NCBI GenBank assembly: GCA_003427395.1
Contig: BFEA01000077.1
Span: 279,361-306,492, forward strand
DNA: 27,132 nucleotides
Direction: 5' to 3'
Source of the DNA: Chara braunii
Lineage: Eukaryota; Streptophyta; Charophyceae; Charales; Characeae
Part shown: one piece after another, positions 26,376 through 27,132 of the stretch
Layout of the letters: every line of letters begins with the position of its first letter
Numbering within the stretch: the stretch's first letter is position 1
Translations under genes and position numbers: made by a program
Notes under the pieces: model-generated
Told to the model about the DNA's origin: nothing
The model's database searches: none
What the model saw: only the letters and a program-made list of their open reading frames with translations

Positions 26376-26530
26376 GGGACGCTGGACCCGCTTTCCAGCA
26401 GGTGATGCTCCCCATAAATAGACGGGAGCCGCCCTTAGGATAGATAGGAGTGCATGCCTATATCATCACTCCTATCTGTCGTAGAGGGCAATTTTTTTTT
26501 AATTATTATTATTATTATTATTTTTTTTTT
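26376..26530 (+). ncRNA. structured 3' tail of LINE B (long form, variant third hairpin) and simple-repeat end
   Basis: Starts GGGACGCTGG. Hairpin 1 (GCTGGA/TCCAGC) and hairpin 2 (GCTCCC/GGGAGC) match the LINE C tail. Hairpin 3 has a different stem: GATAGATAGGAGTG (26439-26452) pairs with CACTCCTATCTGTC (26467-26480), 14 pairs with one G-T, closed outside by GCCCT (26431-26435) and AGGGC (26485-26489). A T-rich and (ATT)n tract follows to about 26533. That tract is T-rich on the sense strand, unlike the A-rich ends elsewhere, and may belong to a separate minus-strand insertion. Confidence 0.75.
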
Positions 26531-26533
26531 TTC

Positions 26534-26818
26534 ACTTTTTGATGAAAGACAAGTTCAGAGAATGGAGTTCAGGGGTGAGATCCCACTAGCAAGAGCATTG
26601 GATTGAGGTCCTGAATTTGTGGACAAGTGCAGAATATCGTGATTGATCTGTATCAATGCCTCTTCTGAGTCTGCTCAGAACCCATCCTGATTCAGGTAGA
26701 ATCCTCTGGGACCTCGCCCCAGGACTTCAGACGCTATGCGGATCTGCTTTTCCTTTTTTCCCATTTCCTGAGCCATCACTGCCGTTGAACCTATTTTGCC
26801 AAAGAGAGTCACAAAAAC
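26534..26818. other. unassigned stretch after LINE B
   Basis: No motif. A 60-codon plus-strand frame (26656-26838) runs into the foldback element and is not convincing. Confidence 0.35.
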
Positions 26819-26959
26819 GAGTTATAATTGCACTATGAGGCAAGATACAGTTTGCAATTGCACTTCCGGCACCCTACACCTGGCCAGAGAGCTGGGTTGT
26901 ATACATTACCCGAACTGCAATTTGAAACTGTATCTTGGCCCATAATGCAATTATAACTC
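26819..26959. mobile_element. 141-bp foldback/MITE-like element
   Basis: GAGTTATAATTGCA at the left end (26819-26832) is inverted at the right end (26946-26959). Pairing continues inward through CAAGATACAGTTT for about 50 bp with some 7-8 mismatches, leaving a loop of about 40 nt. No coding capacity. A TA duplication could lie within the ends (gagt-TA ... TA-actc) but the palindrome extends past it, so the family is uncertain. A poly-T run follows at 26961-26977. Confidence 0.75.
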
Positions 26960-27025
26960 ATTTTTTTTTTTTTTTTTAACTCGATGGAAATTTTATTTTG
27001 AACGGGCCCCCTTCGTAGAATCTGC

Positions 27026-27132
27026 GGACGCTGGACACGTTTTCCAGCAGGTGCAGCTCCCCACAAATAGATGGAGCTTCCCAGAGAATGCTAGGGTAGT
27101 CTGCTCTTATCAGCTATCCTAGCATCAACTCA
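27026..27132 (+). ncRNA. structured LINE tail copy at the window edge (long form)
   Basis: It begins GGACGCTGG. Hairpin 1 arms GCTGGA/TCCAGC have loop cacgttt. Hairpin 2 is GCTCC/GGAGC. Hairpin 3 arms ATGCTAGGGTAG and CTATCCTAGCAT pair over 12 positions with one G-T wobble, around tctgctcttatcag. The window stops at the outer stem, so the poly-A and any duplication are outside. The sequence upstream shows no LINE coding region, so it may be a solitary tail or the end of a passenger such as insert D. Confidence 0.75.

Larger units (their letters stand above)
15810..26530 (+). mobile_element. LINE B: L1-like retrotransposon opened by nested insertions
   Basis: LINE B is the same family as LINE A. 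In order it shows a Gln-rich ORF1 (15810-16450), the ORF1 C-terminal domain (16498-16629 and 19671-19900), the endonuclease (20060-20543 and 22080-22240), the RT (22895-23720), the post-RT region (24226-24923), the zinc-binding end (25380-26036), a 3' UTR sharing ctgaagaggca with LINE A, and the structured tail (26376-26490). The foreign inserts are D (16630-19670), an AT-rich insert (about 20545-22075), a MITE (24544-24750), an A-tail (25439-25478) and a truncated tail element (26109-26228). Removing them leaves roughly 5.5 kb. Catalytic residues are lost in the RT. The 5' end is approximate. Confidence 0.8.

Overview
The window looks like a stretch of a large, repeat-rich eukaryotic nuclear genome. 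There are no bacterial-type operons or ribosome binding sites, no rRNA, and no tRNA I can support. Almost everything recognisable is a dead retroelement carrying stops and frameshifts. The long interspersed elements (LINEs) are L1-like and end in a plant-type zinc-binding region (C-x2-C ... ETIEH-type), so I lean towards the green lineage (streptophyte). The species is not resolved. I see no clearly intact host gene.

Layout: (1) 13-6425, minus strand: LINE A, a nearly full-length non-LTR retrotransposon (ORF1-like, endonuclease, reverse transcriptase, zinc-binding end, structured 3' tail, (AAT)n), with a foldback repeat cluster inside it. (2) 6430-9090: a short open frame of unknown function cut by a 29-bp micro-retroposon and by LINE C (5'-truncated, with target duplication), then an A-tail-only insertion and a diverged tandem repeat. 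(3) 9090-12300: a GC-rich segment with an acidic poly-Asn open frame on the minus strand, a degenerate tail copy, 46-bp and 79-bp tandem repeats (one N), and a decayed Ser/Thr-rich coding region. (4) 12387-15545, minus strand: a broken Penelope-like retroelement whose leader repeats are tandemly reiterated at its 5' side and recur as a fragment at its 3' side. (5) 15810-26530, plus strand: LINE B, same family as A, opened by at least five nested insertions: a 3.0-kb retroposon (D), an AT-rich insert that may hold a solo LTR, a TTAA-flanked MITE, an A-tail-only insertion and a 5'-truncated tail element. (6) 26530-27132: a 141-bp foldback element and another tail copy at the window edge.

The unifying theme is a short structured RNA tail. 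It starts GGGACGCTGG and folds into two short hairpins, plus a third, long hairpin in some copies. The same tail closes LINE A, LINE B, LINE C and the otherwise unrelated D insert, and it also occurs alone or truncated elsewhere. Five insertions show target-site duplications of 14-17 bp (three of them carrying this tail), one shows about 8 bp and LINE A about 9 bp. I infer a LINE machinery that recognises this 3' tail and has mobilised unrelated passengers, including almost-empty A-tails.
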